64,000 nucleotides of DNA from Streptomyces actinomycinicus (GCF_016741775.1 NZ_JAERRK010000011.1:167401-231400); one strand, 5' to 3'. Shown: positions 1 through 8,462, counted from the first letter of the stretch. The notes: a model not told the origin generated them from the letters alone. Numbers and translations: made by a program.

Positions 1-455
1 GTGAACCGGCCGTGCACCACCAGGTACGCCTCGGTGACCGGCTGCCCCGCCTCGAACAGCACCTGCCCGGCGCGCACCTCGCGGGTCTGGAAGCGCCCGG
101 CGATCTCGGTCAGCACCTCCAGGTCGTCGTAGCCGCGCAGGATCGGCAGTTCGGTGAGGGTCTGCGGGATGACCCGGATGTCGTCCCCGCCGTTCTGCTG
201 GAAGCTCACCCTGCCGCGTCCGGTGCGCAGCTGGAGGCGCCGGTTGACCCGGTAGGTGCCGCCCTTGACGTCCACCCACGGCAGGGTCTTCAGCAGCCAT
301 CGCGAGGTGATGGCCTGCATCTGCGGTTCGGACTTGGTGGTCGTGGCGAGCTGGCGTGCCGCCAGGGTGCTGAGACTGGTGAGCTGCCCGTCGGCGGCCG
401 GGGCGGGTTCGGGCTCGTCGACGGCGGAACCGATGACGCTGTCCGGTGTGGACAC
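1..455 (-). CDS. Family 2B encapsulin nanocompartment shell protein, N-terminal part (cut by window edge)
   Basis: The reverse strand encodes 151 residues from a GTG at 455, with GGAGG about 6 nt upstream, and runs off the left edge. After a Pro/Ala-rich flexible N-terminus come TTKSEPQMQAITSRWLL and LPWVDVKGGTYRVNRRL, which I recognise as the HK97-fold N-terminal segment of family 2 encapsulins. This leads into LPILRGYDDLEVLTEIAGRF and a cyclic-nucleotide-binding-domain start (VRAGQVLFEAGQPVTEAYLV). The inserted CNB domain separates family 2B from 2A. Known family 2B shells package terpene cyclases or prenyltransferases. The gene on its 5' side is an alcohol dehydrogenase, so any cargo gene should lie beyond the left edge. 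It could be misread as a Crp/Fnr regulator, but the segment before the CNB domain argues against that. Confidence 0.85.
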   Translation of the reverse strand, partial: MSTPDSVIGSAVDEPEPAPAADGQLTSLSTLAARQLATTTKSEPQMQAITSRWLLKTLPWVDVKGGTYRVNRRLQLRTGRGRVSFQQNGGDDIRVIPQTLTELPILRGYDDLEVLTEIAGRFQTREVRAGQVLFEAGQPVTEAYLVVHGRF

Positions 456-668
456 ATTCCCTCCAGCAGAGAGGTCAACAAGGGTGACCTGAAAGGTCGG
501 TGGTGTGCGAGGTGGTGGTGCGCACCGACAAGCCAAACAGCCGTGGTGATCTTCCGGTACGGCGCAAATGGGGCGGTTGCGTGTCCTAGTTGCGCAAACC
601 TGTTGTCAGGTGCGGAAAAGGGCGCGTTGCACGATCATGCGCCGTCTTCCCGCTCTCGTGCCCGGGTG

Positions 669-1706
669 TCAGGAGGGCCGGCCCGGGGAAAGGTCGTTCA
701 CCAGTACGGCGGCCCCGTCGAAGCGGTCGGCCTTCAGGTCCCGCAGGGCACGCGGGGCCTCGGACAGCGGGTAGGCGTGGGTCGTCGCCCGCACGCCGTG
801 CCGTTCGGCCAGCGCCAGGAACTCGCGCCCGTCGGCCCGGGTGTTGGCGGTGACACTGCGCAGCTCGCGCTCGTAGAACAGCTCGCGTTCGTAGCGCAGC
901 GGCGGTATGTCGCTCAGGTGGATGCCGGCGATCGCCAGCACCCCGCCCCGGTCCAGGGCGCGCAGCGCGACCGGGACCAGGTCGCCGGCGGGGGCGAACA
1001 GGATCGCCGCGTCCAGCGGTTCCGGCGGCGGGCCGGTCGCGTCCCGCGCGGACGCGGCCCCCAGCTCCCGGGCCAGGCGCCGGGCGGCCGGGTCCCGGGT
1101 CAGCACGTGCACGGTGGCTCCCTCGGCGAGCGCCACCTGGGCACACAGATGGGCGCTGCCCCCGAAGCCGTAGAGCCCGAGCCGGCCGCCCGGCCGCAGG
1201 CCTGTGCGCCGCAGCGCCCGCAGACCGATGATCCCGGCGCACAGCAGGGGCGCGGCCGGCACGTCGGGCAGGGCGCCGGGCAGCCGGTAGGCGAAGGCGG
1301 CCGGCACGGTGGTGTACTCCGCGTAGCCGCCGTCGGCGTCCCAGCCGGTGTACTGCGAGCGGGGGCACAGGTTCTCGGCGCCCCGGGTGCAGTGGGCGCA
1401 GGTCCCGTCGGTGCGGCGCAGCCATGCCACGCCCACCCGGTCGCCCTCGGCGAAGTCCCGCGCCGCGGGTCCGGCCCCCACGACGACGCCCACGACCTCG
1501 TGCCCGGGCACCACCCTGGCCCGGTGCACCGGGAGATCCCCCTCCGTGACGTGCAGGTCCGTCCGGCACACGCCGCAGGCCCGCACCCGCACCAGCAGCT
1601 CGTCCGTGCCGGGCACCGGCACCGGTCGCTCCACGAGCCGCAGCGGGTCCCCCTCGGCCGGCCCGGGCCGCACCACCGACCACGCGTGCATCGTCGCCGC
1701 CGTCAT
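669..1706 (-). CDS. Zinc-dependent alcohol dehydrogenase (MDR superfamily)
   Basis: This 345-residue cytoplasmic enzyme should oxidise alcohols or reduce aldehydes with NAD(P)H. The catalytic zinc site is visible as RACGVCRTDLH and GHEVVG. The structural zinc loop reads TDGTCAHCTRGAENLC, so three of the four usual cysteines are present and the first is Asp, as in a known subgroup of this family. The nucleotide-binding fold follows, with GLYGFGGSAH as a slightly degenerate GxGxxG. The start is an ATG at 1706; a second ATG five codons in is possible. It is transcribed towards the encapsulin gene with a gap of about 210 bp. The substrate cannot be read from sequence. Confidence 0.85.
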   Translation of the reverse strand: MTAATMHAWSVVRPGPAEGDPLRLVERPVPVPGTDELLVRVRACGVCRTDLHVTEGDLPVHRARVVPGHEVVGVVVGAGPAARDFAEGDRVGVAWLRRTDGTCAHCTRGAENLCPRSQYTGWDADGGYAEYTTVPAAFAYRLPGALPDVPAAPLLCAGIIGLRALRRTGLRPGGRLGLYGFGGSAHLCAQVALAEGATVHVLTRDPAARRLARELGAASARDATGPPPEPLDAAILFAPAGDLVPVALRALDRGGVLAIAGIHLSDIPPLRYERELFYERELRSVTANTRADGREFLALAERHGVRATTHAYPLSEAPRALRDLKADRFDGAAVLVNDLSPGRPS

Positions 1707-1861
1707 CGCGTCCGCCCTTCCGAGACAGAGGCCGCCTCCTCCAGTGTCCGGCGGGTCACCCGTTCGGCGCGCGGGCCGACGGCGGGGTGGCTAGCGTGAA
1801 ATGCGGGACGCGGCGCGTGTGGGGCACCGTGCGCCCGGGAGAATCCAGGAGGGTCCTGATC

Positions 1862-2656
1862 ATGGCCGTGCAACCCGAGGGAACGCCCTGTTGGGCCGAT
1901 GCGATGTTCAGCGACATCGAGGGAGCGAAGCGGTTCTACGGCGACGTTCTCGGCTGGACGTTCGGCGAGTCGTCGCCGGAGTACGGCCACTACACGCAGG
2001 CCTACGTGGACGGCAAGGTCGTGGCGGCCGTGGTACCGCCCATGCCCGGCCAGGAGGGCCAGTCGCAGTGGTGCCTGTACTTCGCGTCGCCGGACGCCGC
2101 GGCCACCGCGGACAAGATCCGGGAGAACGGCGGCGAGGTGCTGATGGAGCCGATGCAGGTCGGCGAATTCGGCACGATGTGCCTGGCCCGGGAGCCCAGC
2201 GGAGCGGTCTTCGGCGTGTGGCAGGCCGGCACCCACGAGGGCTTCGAGGCGACCGGCACGCCGGGCGCCTACTGCTGGGCCGAGGTCTTCACCCGTGACG
2301 CGGAGCAGACCGACGCCTTCCTCTCCGCCGTGTTCCCGTACCGGATGAAGGAGATCGAGGACGACGCGGTGGACTTCCGGATGTTCGACGTCGGTGAGGA
2401 CACCGTGCTCGGCCGGATGCGGATGACCGACGACTTCCCGCCCGAGGTGCCGTCGTACGTCAACGTCTACTTCACCGTGGGCGACTGCGACGCGGCCGTC
2501 GCCCGCGCCACCGAGCTGGGCGGCATCCTCCGCTTCGGCCCCATGAGCAGCCCCTTCGGCCGGTTCGCGGCGCTCAGTGATCCGCAGGGCGCGAACTTCT
2601 CGGTGATCGACATCACGACCACCGAGGGCGAGATGCCGAAGATCAACGACGTCTGA
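1862..2656 (+). CDS. VOC (glyoxalase/bleomycin-resistance fold) protein with two tandem domains
   Basis: The protein has 264 residues made of two repeats of the vicinal-oxygen-chelate fold. The first starts near GTPCWADAMFSDIEGAKRFY and the second near GTPGAYCWAEVFTRDAEQTD; each ends with a glyoxalase-like DPxGA/EPSGAVFGVWQ strand. The start is the ATG at 1862, preceded by AGGAGGG 8 nt upstream; the reading frame is open further upstream but lacks a ribosome site. Streptomyces carry many paralogues of this two-domain type, some annotated as hydroxylases or antibiotic-resistance proteins without proof. The metal ligands are not clearly conserved to me, so the activity is unknown. Confidence 0.85.
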   Translation: MAVQPEGTPCWADAMFSDIEGAKRFYGDVLGWTFGESSPEYGHYTQAYVDGKVVAAVVPPMPGQEGQSQWCLYFASPDAAATADKIRENGGEVLMEPMQVGEFGTMCLAREPSGAVFGVWQAGTHEGFEATGTPGAYCWAEVFTRDAEQTDAFLSAVFPYRMKEIEDDAVDFRMFDVGEDTVLGRMRMTDDFPPEVPSYVNVYFTVGDCDAAVARATELGGILRFGPMSSPFGRFAALSDPQGANFSVIDITTTEGEMPKINDV

Positions 2657-2701
2657 ACGGCCCGGACCGGTGCCCCGCCCGGCCATGGCATGATCGAGCG
2701 C

Positions 2702-3382
2702 ATGCGTGAACGAGTGGTGGCCGCGTGCGACGGGGCTTCGAAGGGGAACCCCGGGCCGGCCGGATGGGCATGGGTGGTCTCGGACGACGAGCGGAGCCCG
2801 GCCCGCTGGGAGGCGGGCCCGCTCGGCCGGGCCACCAACAACGTCGCCGAGCTGACGGCCCTGGAGCGGCTGCTCACGGCCGTCGACCCGGACGTGCCGC
2901 TGGAGGTCCGGATGGACTCCCAGTACGCGATGAAGGCCGTCACCACCTGGCTGCCCGGCTGGAAGCGCAACGGCTGGAGGACGGCCGCGGGCAAGCCGGT
3001 GGCCAACCAGGACCTGGTGGTCCGCATCGACGAGCTGCTCGACGGCCGGTCCGTCGAGTTCCGCTACGTCCCGGCCCACCAGGTCGACGGCGATCCGCTG
3101 AACGACTTCGCCGACCAGGCGGCCAGCCAGGCGGCATCCGTCCAGGAGCCGGCCGGCAGCGCGCTCGGCTCGCCGGAACCGCCGCCGTCGTCCGGCACCC
3201 CGGCCGCCGGTGCCCCGCGCAAGAAGGCGCCCCGCCGCACCGGCGGGGCGGCGTCCTCCCGCACCATCAGCGCGAAGTTCCCCGGCCGCTGCCTGTGCGG
3301 CCGGTCCTACGCGGCCGGCGAGAAGATCGCCAAGAACGCGCAGGGCTGGGGCCACCCGGAGTGCCGTACCGCCGAGGCCTGA
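2702..3382 (+). CDS. Ribonuclease HI family protein with a zinc-knuckle-like C-terminal tail
   Basis: This protein of about 226 residues should cleave the RNA strand of RNA-DNA hybrids. The catalytic set is present: D10 (CDGASKGNPG), E50 (NNVAELTALE), D72 (MDSQYAMK), H126 (VPAHQVDGD) and D138 in the last helix. After a Pro/Ala/Arg-rich linker at roughly 145-185, the C-terminus carries CLCGRSYAAGEKIA and WGHPEC. This CxC...HxxC arrangement could bind zinc and is not part of the standard RNase HI. I chose ATG 2702 because homology begins right after it; an ATG at 2690 is an alternative. The gene ends exactly where the convergent tyrosinase gene ends. Confidence 0.88.
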   Translation: MRERVVAACDGASKGNPGPAGWAWVVSDDERSPARWEAGPLGRATNNVAELTALERLLTAVDPDVPLEVRMDSQYAMKAVTTWLPGWKRNGWRTAAGKPVANQDLVVRIDELLDGRSVEFRYVPAHQVDGDPLNDFADQAASQAASVQEPAGSALGSPEPPPSSGTPAAGAPRKKAPRRTGGAASSRTISAKFPGRCLCGRSYAAGEKIAKNAQGWGHPECRTAEA

Positions 3383-3385
3383 TCA
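3376..3385. other. Back-to-back stop codons in a palindrome
   Basis: CCTGATCAGG is a perfect palindrome in which the stop of the RNase HI gene (TGA, forward) directly abuts the stop of melC2 (TGA, reverse). The convergent genes have no intergenic base between them. Confidence 0.8.
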
Positions 3386-4204
3386 GGTGTCGAACGTGTA
3401 GTGCTTGCTGTGGTCCAGCAGGTCCGCCGGACGCACGGTGTTCCACGGCTTCATGGTGTCGCCGAGATCCACCACGTTCGGCGTGCCGCCCGCGGGCACG
3501 TACGCGGCGCCCGGGTGCCGCCGCTGCCACTCCGCCCACAGCTTGTCGACGTAGGCGTGGTGCAGCCAGAACACCGGGTCGTTGGGGGAGACCCCGGTGG
3601 CCATCTGGCCGCCGACCCAGACATGGACGCGGTTGTGCAGGTTGACCCCGCGCCAGCCCTCCAGGTGGTTGCGGAAGCCGTCCGAGGAACTGTTGTAGGG
3701 CGGCATGTCGTACGTCGCGATCGACAGCACCGACTCCACCTCGGCCCGCGTGGGCAGCTCGCGCACGCCGGTGCCGAGCGAACGGCGCAGGAAGGTACGG
3801 GCGTCGACGCGTACCTCGACCGGCCAGTTGCCAGTGGACGCGGCGAAGGGGCCGTCCATCACCCGGCCGTCGCTGCTGCGCCCGGTGCCGCCGAGGAAGT
3901 CCGGCGCCCACAGCGAGGCCCGGACGGTGCGGTCGGTGCTCCAGTCCCAGTAGGGCAGCGCCACCGAGGAGTCCACCGCCTGCAGCGCCTGTTCGAAGTC
4001 GAGCAGGAATCTGCGGTGCCAGGGAAGGAAGGACGGGGAACGGTGGCCCGTTCGCTCACCGCCGTCGGTGTCGGACATGATGAACTCGTTGTGGGTGCGG
4101 ACGAACTCGTCGTAGCGTCCGCTGCGCTTGAGTTCTATGACGGCGTCGGTGAACCGCTTCTTCTCGGTGGCGGTCAGGGCGGCCTGGTTCTTGCGTACGG
4201 TCAT
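3383..4204 (-). CDS. melC2: Tyrosinase (MelC2), binuclear copper monooxygenase
   Basis: The enzyme hydroxylates monophenols and oxidises o-diphenols to quinones, giving melanin. The 273-residue length matches Streptomyces MelC2. All six copper ligands are visible: CuA H38, H54 and H63 (RTHNEF, TGHRSP, LPWHRRF) and CuB H190, H194 and H216 (NLHNRVHVW, FWLHHAY). The conserved ALPYWDWS is present. The enzyme has no signal peptide. In known systems it is exported through the TAT signal of its MelC1 partner, which lies 35 bp upstream in the same direction. The start is ATG 4204 (MTVRKNQAAL), as in characterised homologues. Confidence 0.97.
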   Translation of the reverse strand: MTVRKNQAALTATEKKRFTDAVIELKRSGRYDEFVRTHNEFIMSDTDGGERTGHRSPSFLPWHRRFLLDFEQALQAVDSSVALPYWDWSTDRTVRASLWAPDFLGGTGRSSDGRVMDGPFAASTGNWPVEVRVDARTFLRRSLGTGVRELPTRAEVESVLSIATYDMPPYNSSSDGFRNHLEGWRGVNLHNRVHVWVGGQMATGVSPNDPVFWLHHAYVDKLWAEWQRRHPGAAYVPAGGTPNVVDLGDTMKPWNTVRPADLLDHSKHYTFDT

Positions 4205-4239
4205 GGTGCGGGGGGCTCCGGAAGTCCTTGCGGTGGCGG

Positions 4240-4617
4240 TCAGTTGGCGGGGAACGGCAGCAGCGGTGCGCCCTGCAGCTCGTCCACCGCGGCACGGGCG
4301 GCGGCGCGCGGGTCGGCCACCGGGTCGTAGTGGCTGACGACGCTGATCCAGGTGCCGTCCGCGTTCTGCATCAGGTGCAGTTGCACGCCGTCGACGAACA
4401 CCGCGTAGCCGCCGCCGTGTTCGTGGTGGTGTCCGCCTCCGCTCGCCGGACGGCCCTGTATCCGGCGGCCCTTGTAGACCTCGTCGAAGGAACCGGGTGA
4501 GCCGGGCTGGTGGTGGTCGGCGGCCGACGCGGCGTGCGCGGCCAGCGTGGCGGCCGAGGCCGTCGCGGCGACGGCGGCTGCCGCGGTGAGCGCGCGGCGC
4601 CGGGTGAGGTCGGGCAT
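4240..4617 (-). CDS. melC1: Tyrosinase co-factor/copper chaperone MelC1
   Basis: This 125-residue protein is the helper that transfers copper to MelC2 and carries it across the membrane. It starts with a TAT-type signal, MPDLTRRRALTAAAA, followed by a long Ala stretch ending near HAASAADHH. A His-rich loop (GGGHHHEHGGG) and the conserved YAVFVDGVQLHLMQNADG and SVVSHYDPV follow. The start is ATG 4617, with AGGAGG at 4624-4629 at ideal spacing. It forms a bicistronic operon with melC2. Confidence 0.96.
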   Translation of the reverse strand: MPDLTRRRALTAAAAVAATASAATLAAHAASAADHHQPGSPGSFDEVYKGRRIQGRPASGGGHHHEHGGGYAVFVDGVQLHLMQNADGTWISVVSHYDPVADPRAAARAAVDELQGAPLLPFPAN

Positions 4618-4955
4618 GCGGGTCCTCCTGAAGAGTGGTCGAGTGGGGACGACGCATGCTTATCGGGCCGTTCCGGTACGGAAGAAATCACCTGGGACCG
4701 GTTGGCTTCGATCCGGACAATTAGTCACATGTCGTACAGGCTTGAACTAAGATGATCTTGCTTCGGCCGCTCGTCCGTGCATAGCGGAACGGGGAATTCC
4801 TTGCCGTGCGGACCCGCTTCCCGGTGATCCTTCCCGGGCTGCCCCCGTCCGAGTGGCGCGGCTCACCGTCGCAGACTGACGCGATCGTTCGACCCTCCGC
4901 CCTGCTACTCTCCGGACCCGTCCGAGCACGTCGAGTGACTGTCAGGGGTGTGCAC
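4618..4955. promoter_or_regulatory. Divergent intergenic region, melC1 / flavin monooxygenase
   Basis: About 340 bp without a gene, noticeably richer in A/T between 4700 and 4770 than its surroundings. It must hold the promoters for melC1-melC2 (leftward) and the monooxygenase (rightward). An imperfect palindrome AAGATGATCTT lies at about 4749-4759. I cannot assign -35/-10 boxes with confidence. Confidence 0.5.
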
Positions 4956-6140
4956 GTGAAGGTCGTCTGTGTCGGGGGCGGGCCCGCGGGCCTGTACCTC
5001 TCCATCCTGCTCAAGCGGCAGGACCCGTCCCACGACGTCACCGTCCACGAGCGCAACCCCGAGGGCTCGACCTACGGGTGGGGCGTGACGTACTGGCACG
5101 GGCTGCTCGACAGGCTCCGGGAGAACGACCCCGACTCGGCGCGGGCGATCGAGGCCCACTCCGTCCGCTGGAGCGACGGCGTCGCTCACGTGGGCGGCCT
5201 GACGGCCCGGCATCGCGGTGACGAGGGCTTCGGGATCGGCCGGCACCGGCTGCTCGACCTGCTCGCCGACCGGGCCCGCGCCCTCGGCGTCCGCCTGGAG
5301 TTCGAGAGCGAGCTGACCCGGCCGCCCGCGGACGCGGACCTCGTCGTCGCGGCCGACGGCGTGCACAGCGCCCTGCGCACCCAGCACGCCGACCGGTTCG
5401 GCAGCCGGACCACCGAAGGCCGCAACCACTACATCTGGCTCGGCACCACCCGGGTCTTCGACGCCTTCACGTTCGCCTTCACCGAGACCGCGCACGGCTG
5501 GATCTGGGCCTACGGCTACGGCTACAGCGGCGACCACAGCACCTGCGTCGTCGAGTGCTCGCCGGAGACCTTCACCGGTCTCGGACTGGACCGGGCCGAC
5601 GAGGGCGAAGGGCTCGCCCTGCTGGAGAAACTCTTCGCCGACGTGCTCGACGGCCACCCCCTCATCGCCCGTCCCGGTGCCGCCTGGCTGAACTTCCGCA
5701 CCCTCACCAACCGCAACTGGCACCACGGCAACCTGGTCCTGGTCGGCGACGCGGCCCACACCACCCACTACTCCGTCGGCGCCGGCACCACCCTCGCCCT
5801 GGAGGACGCCATGTGCCTGGCCGGCGCCCTCCGCGAACACCCCCGCCTGCCGGAGGCGCTCGCCGCCTACGGGCGCACCCGCCGCACCGAGCTGCTGTCC
5901 GTGCAGAGCGCGGCCCGCTACAGCGCCCAGTGGTACGAGAACCTGCCCCGCTACATCCACCTTCCCCCGCACCGGATGTTCGCCCTGCTCGGCCAGCGCC
6001 ACTCGCCGCTGCTGCCGTACGTCCCGCCACAGCTCTACTACGGCCTGGACAAGGCCGCCGGACAGCTGGAAGCACTGCGCAGGTTCAAGCGCTGGCTCGG
6101 CCCCCGTGCGGCCCGCGCCCTGCACGCCCGCCGCCACTAG
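4956..6140 (+). CDS. FAD-dependent aromatic-type monooxygenase
   Basis: This flavin monooxygenase of about 394 residues opens with the FAD-binding VCVGGGPAGLYLSILLK. It has the DG motif near VVAADGVHSALR and the second FAD motif NLVLVGDAAHTTHYSVGAG. The pattern STYGWGVTYWHGLLDRL and the overall form resemble the N-terminal half of 2-aminobenzoyl-CoA monooxygenase/reductase and salicylyl-CoA hydroxylases, so an aryl-CoA or related aromatic substrate is possible. I chose GTG 4956 because AGGGG lies 7 nt upstream; GTG 4950 and GTG 4935 are alternatives. No co-transcribed pathway gene points to a substrate. Confidence 0.82.
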   Translation: MKVVCVGGGPAGLYLSILLKRQDPSHDVTVHERNPEGSTYGWGVTYWHGLLDRLRENDPDSARAIEAHSVRWSDGVAHVGGLTARHRGDEGFGIGRHRLLDLLADRARALGVRLEFESELTRPPADADLVVAADGVHSALRTQHADRFGSRTTEGRNHYIWLGTTRVFDAFTFAFTETAHGWIWAYGYGYSGDHSTCVVECSPETFTGLGLDRADEGEGLALLEKLFADVLDGHPLIARPGAAWLNFRTLTNRNWHHGNLVLVGDAAHTTHYSVGAGTTLALEDAMCLAGALREHPRLPEALAAYGRTRRTELLSVQSAARYSAQWYENLPRYIHLPPHRMFALLGQRHSPLLPYVPPQLYYGLDKAAGQLEALRRFKRWLGPRAARALHARRH

Positions 6141-6297
6141 CCGGCTCCTCCCCCTGGCAGCACCGGGCCGAGAGGCTGACCGCGGACCTCTCGCCCCCAC
6201 GTCCGACGGCGTCCGGGACCACTCCATCCACCACTGCGTGACGGCCCTGGAACAGAACCTGGCCCGAGCCGCCGGACGCCCGTCCGGCCCGGAGAAG

Positions 6298-6326
6298 TTG
6301 GTGAATGGCCATTCACTCGATAGGGT
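6298..6326 (+). promoter_or_regulatory. Predicted sigma-70-type promoter of the MFS-TetR operon
   Basis: TTGGTG at 6298-6303 and TAGGGT at 6321-6326 are separated by exactly 17 bp, a good Streptomyces vegetative promoter. It is embedded between and within the two palindromic operators, so repressor binding would block polymerase. Confidence 0.6.
6301..6316. promoter_or_regulatory. TetR operator 1
   Basis: GTGAATGGCCATTCAC is a perfect 16-bp palindrome covering the -35 box and spacer of the operon promoter. It shares the core GTGAATnnnnATTCAC with operator 2, centred 24 bp downstream. The TetR encoded by the second gene of the operon is the likely ligand. Confidence 0.75.
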
Positions 6327-6341
6327 GAATTGTCATTCACC
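6324..6341. promoter_or_regulatory. TetR operator 2
   Basis: GGTGAAT and ATTCACC arms flank TGTC, giving the same half-sites as operator 1. It overlaps the -10 box and predicted transcription start. Confidence 0.75.
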
Positions 6342-6368
6342 GCGAATCCGTGCCGCTCAGGAGCGCCG

Positions 6369-7862
6369 ATGGACCAGCCCGCCCCCACAGTCCCGTCGCC
6401 CGGCACCGGCACACCGGCGCCCCGACTGCGCGACCGGCTCACCATCCCGGTGCTGGCCTCGGGCGGCATCCTCATGGCGGTCATGCAGACCGTGGTCGTC
6501 CCCCTGCTGCCCGACCTGCCCCGGGTCACCGGAGCGTCGGCCGCCACCGTCTCCTGGACGGTCACCGCGACCCTGCTCGCCGGCGCCGTCCTCACCCCGG
6601 TGCTCGGCCGGGCCGGCGACATGTACGGCAAGCGCCGGGTGCTCACCGCCGCGCTCGCCCTCATGACCGTCGGCTCGGTCCTGTGCGCGCTCTCCTCCGA
6701 CATCGGCGTGCTCATCGCCGCCCGTGCGCTGCAGGGCGCCGCCGCCTCCGTCGTCCCGCTCTCCATCAGCATCCTGCGCGACGAACTCCCGCCCGAGCGC
6801 CGGGGTTCGGCGGTCGCCCTGATGAGTTCCACCGTCGGCATCGGCGCCGCCCTCGGCCTGCCGCTCGCCGCGCTGGTCGTGCAGTACGCCGACTGGCACA
6901 CCATGTTCTGGCTGACCAGCGCCCTGGGTGCACTGGGCGTCGCGGCGACCTGGTGGGCGGTGCGGGAGTCACCGGTGCGGGAACCCGGCCGGTTCGACGT
7001 CCTCGGCGCGCTCGGCCTCGCCGCCGGCCTGGTCTGCCTGCTGCTGGGCGTCTCGCAGGGCGGGACCTGGGGCTGGGGGAGCGCGCGGGTCCTCGGGCTG
7101 TTCCTCGGGGCCGCCGCCGTGCTCGCCCTGTGGTGGTGGCAGCAGCTGCGCACCGCGACGCCGCTGGTCGACCTGCGGCTGGTCACCCGCCCCCGGGTGG
7201 GCCTGTCCCATGTGGCGGCCCTGCTGACCGGCTTCGCCTTCTACGCCAACTCGCTCGTGACCGCCCAGCTGGTACAGGCCCCCAGGGCCACCGGCTACGG
7301 CCTCGGCCTGTCCATCGTCGCCACCGGACTCTGCCTGCTGCCCGGCGGCGTCACCATGCTGCTGTTCTCCCCGGTGTCCGCCCGCATCTCCGCCACACGC
7401 GGCCCGCGGATCACCCTCGCGCTGGGCGCCGCCGTCATCGCCTGCGGCTACGCGCTGCGCATCGCCGACAGCCGCGACCTGTGGATGATCATCCTGGGTG
7501 CCACCGTGGTGGCCACCGGCACCACACTCGCCTACTCCGCCCTGCCGACCCTGATCCTGCGGGCCGTACCGGCCGCCCAGACCGCCTCCGCCAACGGCGT
7601 CAACGTCCTCATGCGCACCATCGGCCAGGCCGTCTCCAGCGCGGCCGTCGCCGCTGTCCTCGTCCACCACAGCAGTCCCCTCGGCGGCGTCCCCGTGCCC
7701 ACCCTGCACGGATACCAGCTCGCCTTCGCCATGGCGGGCGCCATCGCCCTCGCGGCCTGCGCGGCGGCCCTGGCCATCCCCGGCGACGGCCCCGCCGGCG
7801 GCACCCGGTGCGCCCGGGGGACCACCCGGGGCACCCGGGACGAGGCGATGGAGGGAGCATGA
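6369..7862 (+). CDS. MFS transporter, DHA2-type drug efflux family (14 TM)
   Basis: This 497-residue integral membrane protein is a proton-driven major-facilitator exporter. Motif A appears as GRAGDMYGKRRVL after TM2, and motif C-like Gly/Pro-rich sequence as SSTVGIGAALGLPLAALV. The length and about 14 hydrophobic segments fit the DHA2 drug-resistance group. The start is ATG 6369 with AGGAG 5 nt upstream; the open frame extends 13 codons further but would cover the operator region. Its stop overlaps the next start as ATGA, so the TetR gene is translationally coupled. The downstream TetR and upstream operators suggest efflux induced by its own substrate, probably a small toxic compound. Confidence 0.92.
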   Translation: MDQPAPTVPSPGTGTPAPRLRDRLTIPVLASGGILMAVMQTVVVPLLPDLPRVTGASAATVSWTVTATLLAGAVLTPVLGRAGDMYGKRRVLTAALALMTVGSVLCALSSDIGVLIAARALQGAAASVVPLSISILRDELPPERRGSAVALMSSTVGIGAALGLPLAALVVQYADWHTMFWLTSALGALGVAATWWAVRESPVREPGRFDVLGALGLAAGLVCLLLGVSQGGTWGWGSARVLGLFLGAAAVLALWWWQQLRTATPLVDLRLVTRPRVGLSHVAALLTGFAFYANSLVTAQLVQAPRATGYGLGLSIVATGLCLLPGGVTMLLFSPVSARISATRGPRITLALGAAVIACGYALRIADSRDLWMIILGATVVATGTTLAYSALPTLILRAVPAAQTASANGVNVLMRTIGQAVSSAAVAAVLVHHSSPLGGVPVPTLHGYQLAFAMAGAIALAACAAALAIPGDGPAGGTRCARGTTRGTRDEAMEGA

Positions 7863-8452
7863 GGACCATGACCACGCCCCCCGGCCGGCCGGCCGCCCCC
7901 GCACGCCGGGACGCCGAGGCCACCAAGGCCGACATCCTCAAGGCGGCCCGCCACCTCCTGGCCCGGCACGCGCACGCCGACATCACCCTCAAGGACGTCG
8001 CCGACCGGGCCGGCGTCAGCCCGCCGTTGATCCTCAAGTACTTCGGCAACAAGGACACCCTGTTCGCCCGTGTGATGTCCTTCGACACCGACGCCGACAC
8101 CCTTCTCGACGCCCCGCTGGACGACCTCGGACGGCACATGGTCCGGCACGTCCTGTCCAGCCAGCGGGAGCGCGGCGCCGACCCGCTGCTGCGCATCGCC
8201 TTCGCCCCGCTGCACGGTGACCACGGCGACATTCTGCGCGCCAACTTCCGCGCCCAGGTGACCGAACGCCTCGCCGCTCGGCTCACCGGCCCCGACGCGG
8301 GCCTGCGCGCCGAACTCGCCGTCGCCGCCCTCGTCGGCCTCGGCGTGATGTACGGCATCGCCCGCGGCCCGCACCTGCGCGACACCGACACCGAAGCCGT
8401 CGCCGACCGCTACGGAGCGGCCGTACAGGCGCAGTTGACGCCCGGGCGCTGA
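7859..8452 (+). CDS. TetR-family repressor of the MFS pump operon
   Basis: The protein has about 197 residues with an N-terminal TetR helix-turn-helix: ADILKAARHLLARH, then ADITLKDVADRAGVSPPLI and LKYFGNKDTLFARV. The C-terminal ligand domain is of the generic type. ATG 7859 overlaps the MFS stop (ATGA); ATG 7868 is an equally possible start. Being the second gene in the operon controlled by the 6301/6324 operators, it most likely autoregulates and represses the pump until a ligand binds. Confidence 0.92.
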   Translation: MRTMTTPPGRPAAPARRDAEATKADILKAARHLLARHAHADITLKDVADRAGVSPPLILKYFGNKDTLFARVMSFDTDADTLLDAPLDDLGRHMVRHVLSSQRERGADPLLRIAFAPLHGDHGDILRANFRAQVTERLAARLTGPDAGLRAELAVAALVGLGVMYGIARGPHLRDTDTEAVADRYGAAVQAQLTPGR

Positions 8453-8462
8453 ATCGCCGCGA

